From contig DASTGO010000353.1 in the NCBI GenBank assembly GCA_035719045.1, positions 1-17,816 of the forward strand: 17,816 bases of DNA, written 5' to 3'. Positions 1 through 8,041 of the stretch are shown here, one piece after another (positions within the stretch are counted from its first letter, which is position 1; every line of letters starts with the position of its first letter). Below the pieces are notes generated by a model. It worked only from the letters and a program-made list of their open reading frames with translations, had not been told where the DNA came from and searched no databases. This DNA is from DASTGO01 sp035719045 (GTDB lineage Bacteria > Actinomycetota > Actinomycetes > Actinomycetales > Kineosporiaceae). The position numbers and the translations under genes are program-made.

Positions 1-1
1 C

Positions 2-1693
2 CCTGCGCCGTCCGGGCACGGGCCCGTTCCGCAGGTCGACCCCCGGGCACTGGACCTGCTCCGGGAGGACCTGGCCGACTACACCGTGGACACCCTCGCC
101 GACGTCCTCGGACCGCTCTCCCAGGCCGCCCTGACCCGGGACCACACGCTGCCCGCGGCGCGCTGGGCCACCGGGCTGCTGGCGTCCGACGGCCGCAGCA
201 CAGTCGAGACCGCCCTGGCCGCAGGGGAGGCCAGGGCGGCCGTGCAGGAGGCCCTGCGGGCCGACGGGTCCCGGGAGCACGACGAGACCGCCCTGGCCGC
301 GCTGGTGGCCTGTTTCATGCTCGCCCGCCCGGTCCGACGACGGGCCCTGGACCGGGCGCTGCCCCGGCTGGGGGTGTCCGGGGCTCAGCGGCTGGGACTG
401 GTCACGGCCGCCGGAGCGGCTCCGGACGACGAGGTCCGTCCCGCGGTGGACCTGCAGCCGTACGCCGCCACCGACGCGCGGGGTACGGCGCACTGGTGGG
501 TCGCCTCGGACCTCGCCGCGCAGGCCGGCGGCGGACCCCTGCCGACCGATCACGTGCTCGGGGTGGGTGGTGCCTCGCTCATGCTGGCCGGGGTGACCAT
601 GCGCCGCCCGGTGGGGAGGGTGCTCGACCTCGGGACCGGCTGCGGGGTCCAGGCCCTGCATGCCGCCCGCCATGCCCGCCACGTCACGGGCACCGACCTG
701 TCGGCCCGGGCCCTGGCCTTCGCCGGCTTCACCTGGGCGCTCAACGGGCCGTTGGTGGACGGCGTGGGGCTGGACCTGCGCCGGGGGAGCCTGCTGGAGC
801 CGGTCGCCGGGCAGCGGTTCGACCTGGTGGTGAGCAATCCGCCGTTCGTCATCACTCCGCGGGGCCCGGGTGTGCCGCGCTACGACTACCGGGACGGCGG
901 GGAGGTCGGGGACGCCCTGGTCCGGAACCTGGTGACCGGCGTCGGCGAGGTGCTCGCCCCGGGCGGGGTGGCCCAACTGCTGGGCAACTGGGAGCACCGG
1001 CGCGGGGAACCGTGGCAGGAGCGGGTCGGGGCCTGGCTGGACGCCTCCGGGCTGGACGGCTGGGTGGTCCAGCGGGAGGTCCAGGACCCGGCGGAGTATG
1101 CCGAGACCTGGATCCGCGACGGCGGCCAGGCCGAGGGCTCCCGGTTCGACGAGCTGTACGCGGCCTGGCTGGACGACTTCGAGGCCCGCGGGGTGGACGC
1201 CGTCGGTTTCGGCGTGATCACCCTGCGCCGCCCGGGGCTCAGCGCCGCGGGCGACGCCCAGGAGCCGGGCCGGGTCACCCTGCGCCGGGTCGAGGAGGTG
1301 CGTCATCCCGTCTCGGGGCCGCTGGGCGGGCATCTGGAGGCCTGCCTGGCCGCCCACGACTGGCTGGAGTCCGCCGGGGCGGGTGAGGCGGGGCTGGCTG
1401 CGGCGCGGCTGCGGGTGGCGCAGGACGTCACCGAGGAACGTCACCACCGGCCCGGCGAGGCGGATCCGCAGGTCATCCTGTTGCGGCAGGGCGGCGGGTT
1501 CGGGCGGTCGGTGCAGGCGTCGACCGCGCTGGCCGGGTTGGTCGGCGCCTGTGACGGGGAGCTGACGGTCGGTCGGCTGATCGGCGCTCTGGCCGGGCTG
1601 CTGGAGGTCCCGGCCTGCGACCTGGCCGCCGAGCTGCTGCCTGCGGTCCGCCGCCTGGTCGCCGACGGCTTCCTGCTGCCGGTCGAGGACTGA
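2..1693 (+). CDS. Class I SAM-dependent methyltransferase (HemK/MTS-like), 5'-partial
   Basis: The frame is open to the left window edge. No ATG or GTG occurs in it before the GTG at 86, and codons 2-85 read as a plausible helical N-terminus (DPRALDLLREDLADY), so the real start lies outside the window. Counting from 86, the SAM-binding motif VLDLGTGCG is at about residues 179-187, an acidic GTDLS follows, and the catalytic-type NPPF is at 251-254. NPPF is typical of enzymes that methylate a planar nitrogen (glutamine, adenine or guanine N). A roughly 170-residue N-terminal region precedes the catalytic core. I believe it matches the DUF7059 domain found with these actinobacterial methyltransferases. 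The C-terminal 100 residues look like a small helical, winged-helix-like domain. The substrate is unknown: protein release factor, rRNA and DNA all remain possible. The gene ends at TGA 1691-1693 and converges on the conservon operon. The family call is strong, the substrate is not. Confidence 0.85.
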   Translation, partial: PAPSGHGPVPQVDPRALDLLREDLADYTVDTLADVLGPLSQAALTRDHTLPAARWATGLLASDGRSTVETALAAGEARAAVQEALRADGSREHDETALAALVACFMLARPVRRRALDRALPRLGVSGAQRLGLVTAAGAAPDDEVRPAVDLQPYAATDARGTAHWWVASDLAAQAGGGPLPTDHVLGVGGASLMLAGVTMRRPVGRVLDLGTGCGVQALHAARHARHVTGTDLSARALAFAGFTWALNGPLVDGVGLDLRRGSLLEPVAGQRFDLVVSNPPFVITPRGPGVPRYDYRDGGEVGDALVRNLVTGVGEVLAPGGVAQLLGNWEHRRGEPWQERVGAWLDASGLDGWVVQREVQDPAEYAETWIRDGGQAEGSRFDELYAAWLDDFEARGVDAVGFGVITLRRPGLSAAGDAQEPGRVTLRRVEEVRHPVSGPLGGHLEACLAAHDWLESAGAGEAGLAAARLRVAQDVTEERHHRPGEADPQVILLRQGGGFGRSVQASTALAGLVGACDGELTVGRLIGALAGLLEVPACDLAAELLPAVRRLVADGFLLPVED

Positions 1694-1723
1694 CCCGGCG
1701 GCGCCGCCGCAGGGATCCGGGTC

Positions 1724-1760
1724 CGCGTCCCGGCCTGGCAGGTGACGGATCCGGGACGCG
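1724..1760 (+). terminator. Hairpin downstream of the methyltransferase gene
   Basis: Arms CGCGTCCCGG (1724-1733) and CCGGGACGCG (1751-1760) are perfectly complementary over 10 bp around a 17-base loop, starting 30 bases after the stop codon. There is no T-tract, which is common for GC-rich actinobacterial terminators. A stem-loop is certain; its role as terminator is inferred. Confidence 0.45.
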
Positions 1761-1808
1761 CGGGCGGCGGGCGCGGCGATGCCACCGGCGGCGTTTCCGT
1801 CCGGGGTC

Positions 1809-1853
1809 GCAGATGACTCGGGCACCCGGTTGCCGGGTGCCCGAGTCATCTGC
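1809..1853. terminator. Perfect 21-bp hairpin, probable bidirectional terminator
   Basis: Positions 1809-1829 and 1833-1853 are exact reverse complements (21 bp) around the 3-base loop TTG at 1830-1832. The hairpin lies between the converging methyltransferase gene and the GTPase gene, 6 bases beyond the GTPase stop codon (complement of 1860-1862). There is no U-tract on either side, so it would be a GC-rich stem-only terminator. It should work in both directions because it is symmetrical. Confidence 0.75.
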
Positions 1854-1859
1854 CGCGGT

Positions 1860-2450
1860 TCAGCGGGGCGCGGGCTCCACCCGGGACCAGGTCCGCAGGG
1901 CGTGCTCGACCAGGGAGATCAGGGTCTGTTTGGCCGATTCCCGTTCGCGGGCGTCGCAGACCAGCACCGGAACCTCCGGCCCCAACTGCAGCGCGTCGCG
2001 GACCTCGTCGGGGCGGTGCCGCAGCAGCCCGTCGAACGCGTTGATCGCGACGACGAAGGGCAGGTTGCGCGCCTCGAAGAAGTCGATCGGGCCGAAGCAG
2101 TCCTGCAAGCGGCGGGTGTCGACCAGGACGACGGCACCGATGGCACCGCGGACCAGGTCGTCCCACATGAACCAGAAGCGGTTCTGCCCCGGCGAGCCGA
2201 ACAGGTACATGACCAGTTCGTCGTCGATGGAGATGCGCCCGAAGTCCATTGCCACGGTCGTGGTCGTCTTGTGCGGGGTCGCCGACAGGTCGTCGACGCC
2301 CACACTCGCCTGTGTCATGACCGCTTCGGTCCGAAGCGGCACGATCTCCGACACAGCCCCCACGAAGGTGGTCTTGCCGGCTCCGAACCCACCCGAGACG
2401 ACGATCTTCGTCGACCGGGTGGGTCGGCTCTCAGAGCCGTTGGAGGCCAC
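1860..2450 (-). CDS. Conservon-type small GTPase (CvnD-like ATP/GTP-binding protein)
   Basis: A 196-residue protein and the last gene of the four-gene minus-strand operon. The P-loop GGFGAGKTT is at residues 20-28. A switch-like threonine run (TTTT, 62-65) precedes DFGRI (69-73). The G3-like segment is FGSPGQ (84-89), followed by the hydrophobic strand VVLVD (107-111). The usual NKxD guanine-specificity motif is replaced by NAFD at 137-140, as I recall for the DUF-type GTPases of Streptomyces conservons. The expected role is a nucleotide-dependent switch driven by the upstream kinase-like sensor, roadblock and DUF742 proteins, analogous to MglA/MglB-type pairs. The start is the GTG at 2450-2448, supported by AGGAGGG (complement of 2457-2463) six bases upstream. 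It overlaps the end of the DUF742 gene by 20 bases, which suggests translational coupling. No membrane segment is visible. Confidence 0.88.
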   Translation of the reverse strand: MASNGSESRPTRSTKIVVSGGFGAGKTTFVGAVSEIVPLRTEAVMTQASVGVDDLSATPHKTTTTVAMDFGRISIDDELVMYLFGSPGQNRFWFMWDDLVRGAIGAVVLVDTRRLQDCFGPIDFFEARNLPFVVAINAFDGLLRHRPDEVRDALQLGPEVPVLVCDARERESAKQTLISLVEHALRTWSRVEPAPR

Positions 2451-2835
2451 TGAGCACCCTCCTCAGGAATGCAGGGTCACGTTCGTCGCCCTCGATGGCC
2501 GAGGTGCGACCGACTTCAACCAGCCCGAGATCCACCATGTCGGAGATGATCACCCTCGCGACGCCGATGGGAACGGCGAGCCGTGCGGCGATCTCGGCCA
2601 CCGACACGGTGTCGCGGCAGAGCTGGATCACACTTGCATGTTCGGGTGACAGCAGCGGACTCGCCGATGCCTCCCGGCCGTTGACGGTCGTCGCCACGAG
2701 CGCCTCGAGATCGAGATCCCGCTTCGGCTTGGTACGCCCCCCGGTCCTGGAGTAGGGGCGCACCAAGGACGACGAAGGAACCTCACCGTCGGCGAAGAAG
2801 TCTCCGGCGTCGCCAGGCGTCGGGTAATCGACCAT
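2431..2835 (-). CDS. DUF742 protein of a conservon (CvnC-like)
   Basis: A 134-residue soluble protein. The family signature SLVRPYSRTGGRT lies at about residues 23-35. The C-terminal half has the winged-helix-like pattern of DUF742: an EH..VIQLC helix, then TVSVAEIAARLAVPIGVARV and a closing GLVEVG strand. In conservons DUF742 proteins accompany the roadblock protein and the GTPase. A DNA-binding-like fold is often noted for them, but the biochemical role is poorly known. The start is the ATG at 2835-2833, nine bases after the roadblock stop codon, with only a weak ribosome-binding site, so coupling to the upstream gene is likely. The 3' end overlaps the GTPase gene by 20 bases. Length is normal for the family and no key segment is missing. 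Confidence 0.88.
   Translation of the reverse strand: MVDYPTPGDAGDFFADGEVPSSSLVRPYSRTGGRTKPKRDLDLEALVATTVNGREASASPLLSPEHASVIQLCRDTVSVAEIAARLAVPIGVARVIISDMVDLGLVEVGRTSAIEGDERDPAFLRRVLSGLQRL
2457..2463 (-). promoter_or_regulatory. Strong Shine-Dalgarno that fixes the GTPase start
   Basis: On the minus strand AGGAGGG lies six bases before the GTG at 2450, inside the coding region of the DUF742 gene. It justifies choosing this GTG despite the 20-base gene overlap. Confidence 0.7.
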
Positions 2836-2844
2836 CGTGTCAGG

Positions 2845-3276
2845 TCAGCCCGAGACCCACCCGGGGGCCGTGGACGACCCTCCGGGCTGCCGCAGTGCCG
2901 GCGACAGATGTTCGCCCACCCGTTCGACCAGCAGGGTCATTTCATAGCCCACCAGGCCGATGTCCGAGGTCGGGGAGGCCAGGACGGCCAGCCACGAGCC
3001 ATCCGAGATCGCCATGAGCAGCAGGAAACCTCCCTGCATCTCGACGACGGTCTGGACGACGGACCCCGCGGAGAAGCACATCGCCGCGCCGTTGGTCAGG
3101 CTACCCAATCCCGAGGCCACCGCGGACAGCTGGTCGGCGCGGTCCCGGGGAAGTCCCGAGGAACTCGCCATCAGCAGGCCGTCGGCGGAGACGACGGCGG
3201 CGTGTGCGACGCCGGGCACCCGTTGGGTGAACCCGTCGACGAGCCACCCGACGTCGGTACCGGTCCCGGTGCTCAC
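2845..3276 (-). CDS. Roadblock/LC7 domain protein of a conservon (CvnB-like)
   Basis: A 143-residue single-domain protein. Residues about 8-125 follow the roadblock/LC7 pattern: GWLVDGFTQRVPGVAHAAVVSADGLLMASS, a helix (DQLSAVASGLGSLTNGA), then the paired strands VVQTVVEMQGGFLLLMAIS and WLAVLASPTSDIGLVGYEM. The last 15 residues (GGSSTAPGWVSG) look disordered. Roadblock proteins of this class act on small GTPases as dimers (compare MglB with MglA), so its likely partner is the GTPase two genes downstream. The GTG start (3276-3274) shares four bases (GTGA) with the kinase TGA stop. GGGAGGGG lies four bases upstream, so translation is probably coupled to the kinase gene. Confidence 0.9.
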   Translation of the reverse strand: MSTGTGTDVGWLVDGFTQRVPGVAHAAVVSADGLLMASSSGLPRDRADQLSAVASGLGSLTNGAAMCFSAGSVVQTVVEMQGGFLLLMAISDGSWLAVLASPTSDIGLVGYEMTLLVERVGEHLSPALRQPGGSSTAPGWVSG

Positions 3277-6200
3277 TGTTCCCCTCCCTGCTCGTCGGGC
3301 TCATGGCCCTGTTCGGTTTCTGCGGTCCGGGCAGCTGTGAAGAGGGTTGCCGCCGGGGGGTTGGTGGTGGCGGGCCACGAGGTGGACTGCCGGGCCGATG
3401 AGACGCCCCGCTGGAAGCTTCCCAGACGGCCGCGGACGCTGTCCGCGTCGGCGTGGTGGAACGGGGTCGTCGCCGCTGCCGTCGGGGCTGCTGCCGCCGC
3501 GGAGGGCAGCAGGTTCGCCCCCGGCTCGCGCCGGGGAAGCCCCGCCGAGGTGTCCCCGGCGACCTGGGGTTCGGACGCGGCGCGGGCGTTCGCCGCCAGC
3601 CACTGCTGGTCGCCCAGGCTCGCCCACCGGGAGGCAGCCGCGGCCGGGGCCGGGGCGTCCTCGTGCAGGTCGATCAGCCGCAGGGCCTCGCTCGGGGCGG
3701 TGAACCCGCCGGCGGACACCGGGGTGGGCTCGCCGGAGAGCGCGTCCGCGGGCTGCTCGCCCGAGAGCAGGAAGGCGTCCGGCTGCAGCGTGATCGCCGG
3801 TGCGTCGTCACCCGCGTCCACGTCGGTGTCGCCGCCGACCGGCTTGGCCGCCGGCTCCGCCGGGGTGGGCACCGGCTTCTCGTCGGCGAACCAGGCGGAC
3901 ATCGACTCGAAGATCGGGGAGGCCGCCTCGGAGTCGACGTAGTCCAGGTTGCCGATCATGGAGGCGTCGGGCTCGTCCGGAGTGTGCTCGGTGGACGCGG
4001 TGTCGAGCGGCTGCACCACCGGCAGGTCCGCCGGGGAGACACCGTGGGACACGGGCAGCGGTGCACCCATGACCGGGCCCGCCGGCGACGTGAGGTTGAA
4101 CAGCGGCAGGCCCCCGGTCAGCGGGGCCACCCGTTCCACCGGCAGGGTCATGCCGCCGGTGTCACCGGACCGGTTCTCGGGGCGACCGCCGACCGGCTCG
4201 TCGTCCGACTGGGGCCATCCGGCCGGGGAGAGTTCGGGTTCGGGACGGCTGACCCCGTTACGCCCGAAGGCCGGAGCGCCGCTGGGGGGCGGGCCTGCCT
4301 CGCCGGACTTGGGACCTGCGGTGAACAGGCCCGCCGCGGTCGCCGGGTCGGGCATCTCCACGCCGAAGAGCTTGGCCGTGGCGAACGGGTCCGCACCGCC
4401 CCGGCCGGGACGGGTGGGCAGACCCGGGGTGTCGCCGGTGTCCCGGCCCGATTCGCGGGCGGCCGGGGGCTGCTCACCCGGACGGCCGAATCCCGACCCT
4501 GGCCGGCCGGGGTCGCCGGCGCCGGGAGCGGCCGGGAAGGTCGAGAACGGGGTGCGGGTGGGCAGTCCCCCGGACTCGGTCTGCGGACCTGGGCGTGTGC
4601 CGGGGGCCGGACGGGTGCCGGGGTCGGCCGGGGCAGACCCGAGGGCGGACGGACGTTCGAACCCGGCCAGTCCCGGCCCGAAGGTCGGCAGCGGGGTCGG
4701 CGGGTGTCCGTTCGCAGCGGGACGATCAGCGGGCTGCAGCGGACCACCGGGCCGACCGGGCAGTCCCGGGCCGCCCAGTCCCGGACCGCCCAGTCCCGGA
4801 CCGCCGGGCCGGGTCGGCAGGCCCGCGGTGCCGGGACCGCCCGGCAGGCCCGGACCACCGGCGAGGTCGGAGGGGTCAGCACCGTCCGGGGAGCCGGCGC
4901 GGGCCGCGCGGGCCTGTGCGGACCAGGCGGCGGTGGCGGAGGAGGGACCGATCGCCGGAGTGGATCCGGTCGGGGGACCACCCGCCGTGACCGGACCGAC
5001 CGAGCCGAACGCGTCGAACGGGGAGGAGCCGGGCGTGCCGGAGCCGCTGCGGGCCGACAGCGGACCGCCGGACAGCGCCGCCCCCGGAACCCGGGACGGG
5101 AGGGACCCGGTCCCTGCCGTGGCACCGGGCGCGGTCTCCGCGGGGGTGTCGGCCCCCGGCCAGACCAGGTTGGGACGGCGGGGCAGGTTCGGACTGGGGG
5201 AGCCGGCCGGGGGCATCCCGGCGGCGGGAACTCCGATCGGGGGCATCCCGGTCGGCATTCCCGGCGGGGCGGGCAGGGGCGGCAGCCCTCCCGGGCGGCC
5301 GGGCGGGCCGGCCGGCAGGCTCTGCGGGGACAGCGGGCCGGGGGTGCGCTGCGCCGGGGCCGGGATGCGGGACTGCGGCGGGGCAGCCTCCTGACCGCCA
5401 GACGGAGCGCCGACCACGTGGGCGGCCGGAACGAGGACCTCGGCGACCGTTCCCGCCGCGGAGGCCCGCGCCGACAGCCGCACCTCGAAGCCACCGCGCT
5501 GGGCCAGGCGGCCGACGACGAACAGACCCATCCGGGACGGGATCTGGGTGTCGATCGTGCCCGGGGTGCCCAGTCGGGCGTTGAGCTCGGCGAGTTCCGC
5601 GGGCGGGATGCCCACGCCGGAGTCGGTGACCTCCAGGTGCAGGCCGCCGCCGGGGGTGAACGCCGCGGTGAGCAGGATCGGGCTGGTCGGCGGGGAGTAC
5701 ATGGCCGCGTTGTCGAGCAGCTCGGCCAGCAGGTGGATGAGACCGCCGGCGACCGGGCCGGACACCGCGGCGTTGTTCACCGGCTGCAGCCGGACCCGCT
5801 CGTACTGCTCCATCTCGCTGGTCGCCGCGCGGAAGACGTCCGAGACGGGGACCGGGGTGTTGCTGCGGGTCCGCACGCTGGACCCGGCGAGGACGAGCAG
5901 GTTGTCGTTGTAACGGCGCATCCGGGCCGCGAGGTGGTCCAGGCGGAACAGGTTGCGCAGCTGCTCCGGGTCCTCCTCGGTGCTCTCCAGCTCGTCGATG
6001 ATCGCCAACTGCTTCTCGACCATCGTCTGGGAGCGCCGGGACATGCTGACGAAGGCCTCGTCAAGGGCATGTCGCAGGCGGACCTGGGCGGTGGCGAGCC
6101 GGACCGCCTCGGCGGTGAGGCCGTCGACGGCGTGGGCGACCTCAAGGGTTTCGGGACCGGCGACCGTGCCGGGTGGCATCACCGGTGGCAGGTCGATGGT

Positions 6201-7388
6201 GGCGTCGATGCCCTGCTGCTCGATCTGACGTACGGCCTGCGGCAGCCGGACGGTGGCCACCTCGACGGCCCCGGACCGCAGGCGGCGCATCGGGCCGGTG
6301 ACGGTGCGGGCGATCATCGTCAGGCTGCCGAAGATCAGCAGCAGGGTGAAGATCACCAGGGCCGCCAGGCCGATCGTGCCGAGCAGGGCCGACCGGACCG
6401 TGCCCGACGCGGTGTCGGCGGTGGTCTGGGCGACCCGGCCGATCAGGGCGTCGAGGTTCTCCAGGCGCTGCCCGAGGGCCCCCGAGAAGGCCGTGGCGTC
6501 GGGGTTGGACGCCTTGCCGGCGGCGGTGTCCGTGGCCAGGTCGTCGAGGGCCTTGCGGAACTTCATGATCCGGGAGTTGTCCATCCGGATGGCGTCGATG
6601 TCGGACTGCTGGTCCGGCGTGGCGTGGCTGTACGCGATCTCCAGCTGGGTGTCCTGCTCGACCATGAGCTTCTTGACCGCGGCCAACTGGGTGACGCTGA
6701 GTCGCTTCTCGGCCAGGGCGATGGTGCCGGTGGCCCGCTCGTCGGCGGCGGACGCGGAGGCGGCTGCCAGGGCGGCCAGCATGGAGGCGCGGTCGACGGT
6801 GGGGCCGTCAGCGGTGGTCGTGGAGATCTCGCGGGACAGGGATGCCGTCAGGTTGCGCAGCGAGGAGAACATCGTCTGGAAGGACGTCTCCACCACCAGC
6901 TGGGACCGGCTGCCCGCATCGGCGCCCTGGCGGGCCGCCGGCAGCTGCTGGCTGGACAGCCGCATCGCGGAGGCGGCCATCAGCACCTGGCCCGACCAGT
7001 TCCCGCTCGGCGGGTCGTTCAGGTAGTCCCGCAGGGTGTTCAGGGCCTTGTCGGTGGCGGTGCGCTTCTGCGTCATCGCCTGCTTGGTCGCCGTGGTCGG
7101 GCTGCGCAGCGCCGTCAGGGTCTGGGCGAGCTCGTTGTCCAGGGCGACGGTGGCGATGTTGGTCGCCATCGCGGTGGAGGCGAGTGCGCGTGTCCGCTCG
7201 GCCTGACGCAAACCCGTGATGGAGGATGTCGTCAGCCAGACGCCTGCGGCCGCGATCACGATGACCGGGATCGTGACCAAGGCGATCAGCTTGCGGCGGA
7301 TCGGCCAGGCAGCCAGTCCGCGACCTGCGGACTGCGGCATGGCCGGGGATCGCTCCACCCCAGCGGCGGACAATCCGTGTCGCGGCAC
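3273..7388 (-). CDS. NIT-type sensor histidine kinase (CvnA-like) with very long Pro/Gly-rich tail
   Basis: 1371 residues, first gene of the conservon operon. Residues 1-33 are basic; membrane helix 1 is about 34-53. An extracytoplasmic helical region at 56-332 has NIT (nitrate/nitrite-sensing) features such as KRTATDKALNTLRDYL. Membrane helix 2 is about 335-359, then a HAMP-like linker. A dimerisation-like helix LFRLDHLAARMRRYNDNLLVL carries His485, the candidate phosphoacceptor. The HATPase_c domain has an N-box ELLDNAAM (556-563), G1 box DSGVGIP (589-595) and later MGLFVVGRLA. From about residue 645 to the end the chain is low-complexity, with collagen-like GPGLGGPGLGGPGL stretches and an acidic final 240 residues. 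The tail makes it longer than the 700-1100 residues I recall as usual. The start is GTG 7388-7386, with AGGAGGG six bases upstream. The ligand is unknown. Confidence 0.88.
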   Translation of the reverse strand: MPRHGLSAAGVERSPAMPQSAGRGLAAWPIRRKLIALVTIPVIVIAAAGVWLTTSSITGLRQAERTRALASTAMATNIATVALDNELAQTLTALRSPTTATKQAMTQKRTATDKALNTLRDYLNDPPSGNWSGQVLMAASAMRLSSQQLPAARQGADAGSRSQLVVETSFQTMFSSLRNLTASLSREISTTTADGPTVDRASMLAALAAASASAADERATGTIALAEKRLSVTQLAAVKKLMVEQDTQLEIAYSHATPDQQSDIDAIRMDNSRIMKFRKALDDLATDTAAGKASNPDATAFSGALGQRLENLDALIGRVAQTTADTASGTVRSALLGTIGLAALVIFTLLLIFGSLTMIARTVTGPMRRLRSGAVEVATVRLPQAVRQIEQQGIDATIDLPPVMPPGTVAGPETLEVAHAVDGLTAEAVRLATAQVRLRHALDEAFVSMSRRSQTMVEKQLAIIDELESTEEDPEQLRNLFRLDHLAARMRRYNDNLLVLAGSSVRTRSNTPVPVSDVFRAATSEMEQYERVRLQPVNNAAVSGPVAGGLIHLLAELLDNAAMYSPPTSPILLTAAFTPGGGLHLEVTDSGVGIPPAELAELNARLGTPGTIDTQIPSRMGLFVVGRLAQRGGFEVRLSARASAAGTVAEVLVPAAHVVGAPSGGQEAAPPQSRIPAPAQRTPGPLSPQSLPAGPPGRPGGLPPLPAPPGMPTGMPPIGVPAAGMPPAGSPSPNLPRRPNLVWPGADTPAETAPGATAGTGSLPSRVPGAALSGGPLSARSGSGTPGSSPFDAFGSVGPVTAGGPPTGSTPAIGPSSATAAWSAQARAARAGSPDGADPSDLAGGPGLPGGPGTAGLPTRPGGPGLGGPGLGGPGLPGRPGGPLQPADRPAANGHPPTPLPTFGPGLAGFERPSALGSAPADPGTRPAPGTRPGPQTESGGLPTRTPFSTFPAAPGAGDPGRPGSGFGRPGEQPPAARESGRDTGDTPGLPTRPGRGGADPFATAKLFGVEMPDPATAAGLFTAGPKSGEAGPPPSGAPAFGRNGVSRPEPELSPAGWPQSDDEPVGGRPENRSGDTGGMTLPVERVAPLTGGLPLFNLTSPAGPVMGAPLPVSHGVSPADLPVVQPLDTASTEHTPDEPDASMIGNLDYVDSEAASPIFESMSAWFADEKPVPTPAEPAAKPVGGDTDVDAGDDAPAITLQPDAFLLSGEQPADALSGEPTPVSAGGFTAPSEALRLIDLHEDAPAPAAAASRWASLGDQQWLAANARAASEPQVAGDTSAGLPRREPGANLLPSAAAAAPTAAATTPFHHADADSVRGRLGSFQRGVSSARQSTSWPATTNPPAATLFTAARTAETEQGHEPDEQGGEQ
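4759..4803 (-). repeat. 15-bp tandem repeat in the kinase tail
   Basis: Two identical 15-base units (4774-4788 and 4789-4803, CCCAGTCCCGGACCG) follow a degenerate one. On the coding strand they encode repeated Gly-Leu-Gly-Gly-Pro within the collagen-like tail of the sensor kinase. Such arrays can expand or contract by slippage. Confidence 0.8.
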
Positions 7389-7394
7389 CGTAGA

Positions 7395-7401
7395 CCCTCC
7401 T
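7395..7401 (-). promoter_or_regulatory. Shine-Dalgarno of the sensor kinase gene
   Basis: AGGAGGG on the minus strand, six bases before the GTG at 7388. It favours this start over the in-frame ATG at residue 17. Confidence 0.75.
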
Positions 7402-7470
7402 AGCGCCAGTTACGGCGTGTTCCGGCCGGCTCTCGGACAGCCAGGTCGGATCCAAACGCCGTTGTGACCG

Positions 7471-7484
7471 CCCGTTGGAACGGG
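7471..7484. promoter_or_regulatory. 14-base inverted repeat upstream of the sensor kinase gene
   Basis: CCCGTT and AACGGG are separated by GG. It lies about 83 bases upstream of the kinase GTG, a reasonable position for an operator or a 5' leader hairpin. Function is inferred from position only. Confidence 0.3.
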
Positions 7485-8041
7485 TTGATGGTGACAGACG
7501 ACGCGAGACGAGGCTACGCGCAGACCTTCGGTATCGGGAACTCTGCGTGAGCAGCCTTACTCGTTCTCAGGATCCGACCGCCGGAAGTCACTCCCTTGGT
7601 TACTCTTCGTGGTCATATCGGAGGATCAACGATCCCCCGACCCGGTGCTGGCCCCCGCAGGCGGCCACGCTGCCGCTGCGTCAGTCCCGAGTCCGCCGAC
7701 CCCGGGTGACGGGATCGTCATGGTTCGGCGTTACCTTTCTGTTGCAGTTCGCCGTGGGCCACCCCGAACCGGGCCCGGCAGGGCCGGTCAGCAGGTGGTG
7801 GGCCATCGGCGATCAGTCACGCTACCGGTGACGGCCGCTCGGCGACATCCCCTCGCGGGAGGTTCTCCTCCGGTTACCGTGTGGACCACTCCGTCGCACG
7901 GCATGTGACCCGGTTACTACGAGAAGTCACCGGCGGTGCACCATGGCGGTGGCAGATCAGTTCCCGGACGCCGTCGGCAGCAGGACAGGACCGTCGATAA
8001 CCGGACAGGCAGGACGACCGCCGGGCGGCAGGACCGCCAGC

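Noticed and set aside
3453..7403. Plus-strand 1316-codon open frame opposite the sensor kinase
   Set aside because: It is an antisense shadow of GC-rich coding DNA. Its translation is Arg/Gly-rich with no domain, while the opposite strand has clear kinase motifs and a strong ribosome-binding site.
7475..7908. Two short plus-strand open frames in the kinase-topA spacer
   Set aside because: Neither has a recognisable domain, good start context or coding-like codon use, and they overlap each other in different frames.
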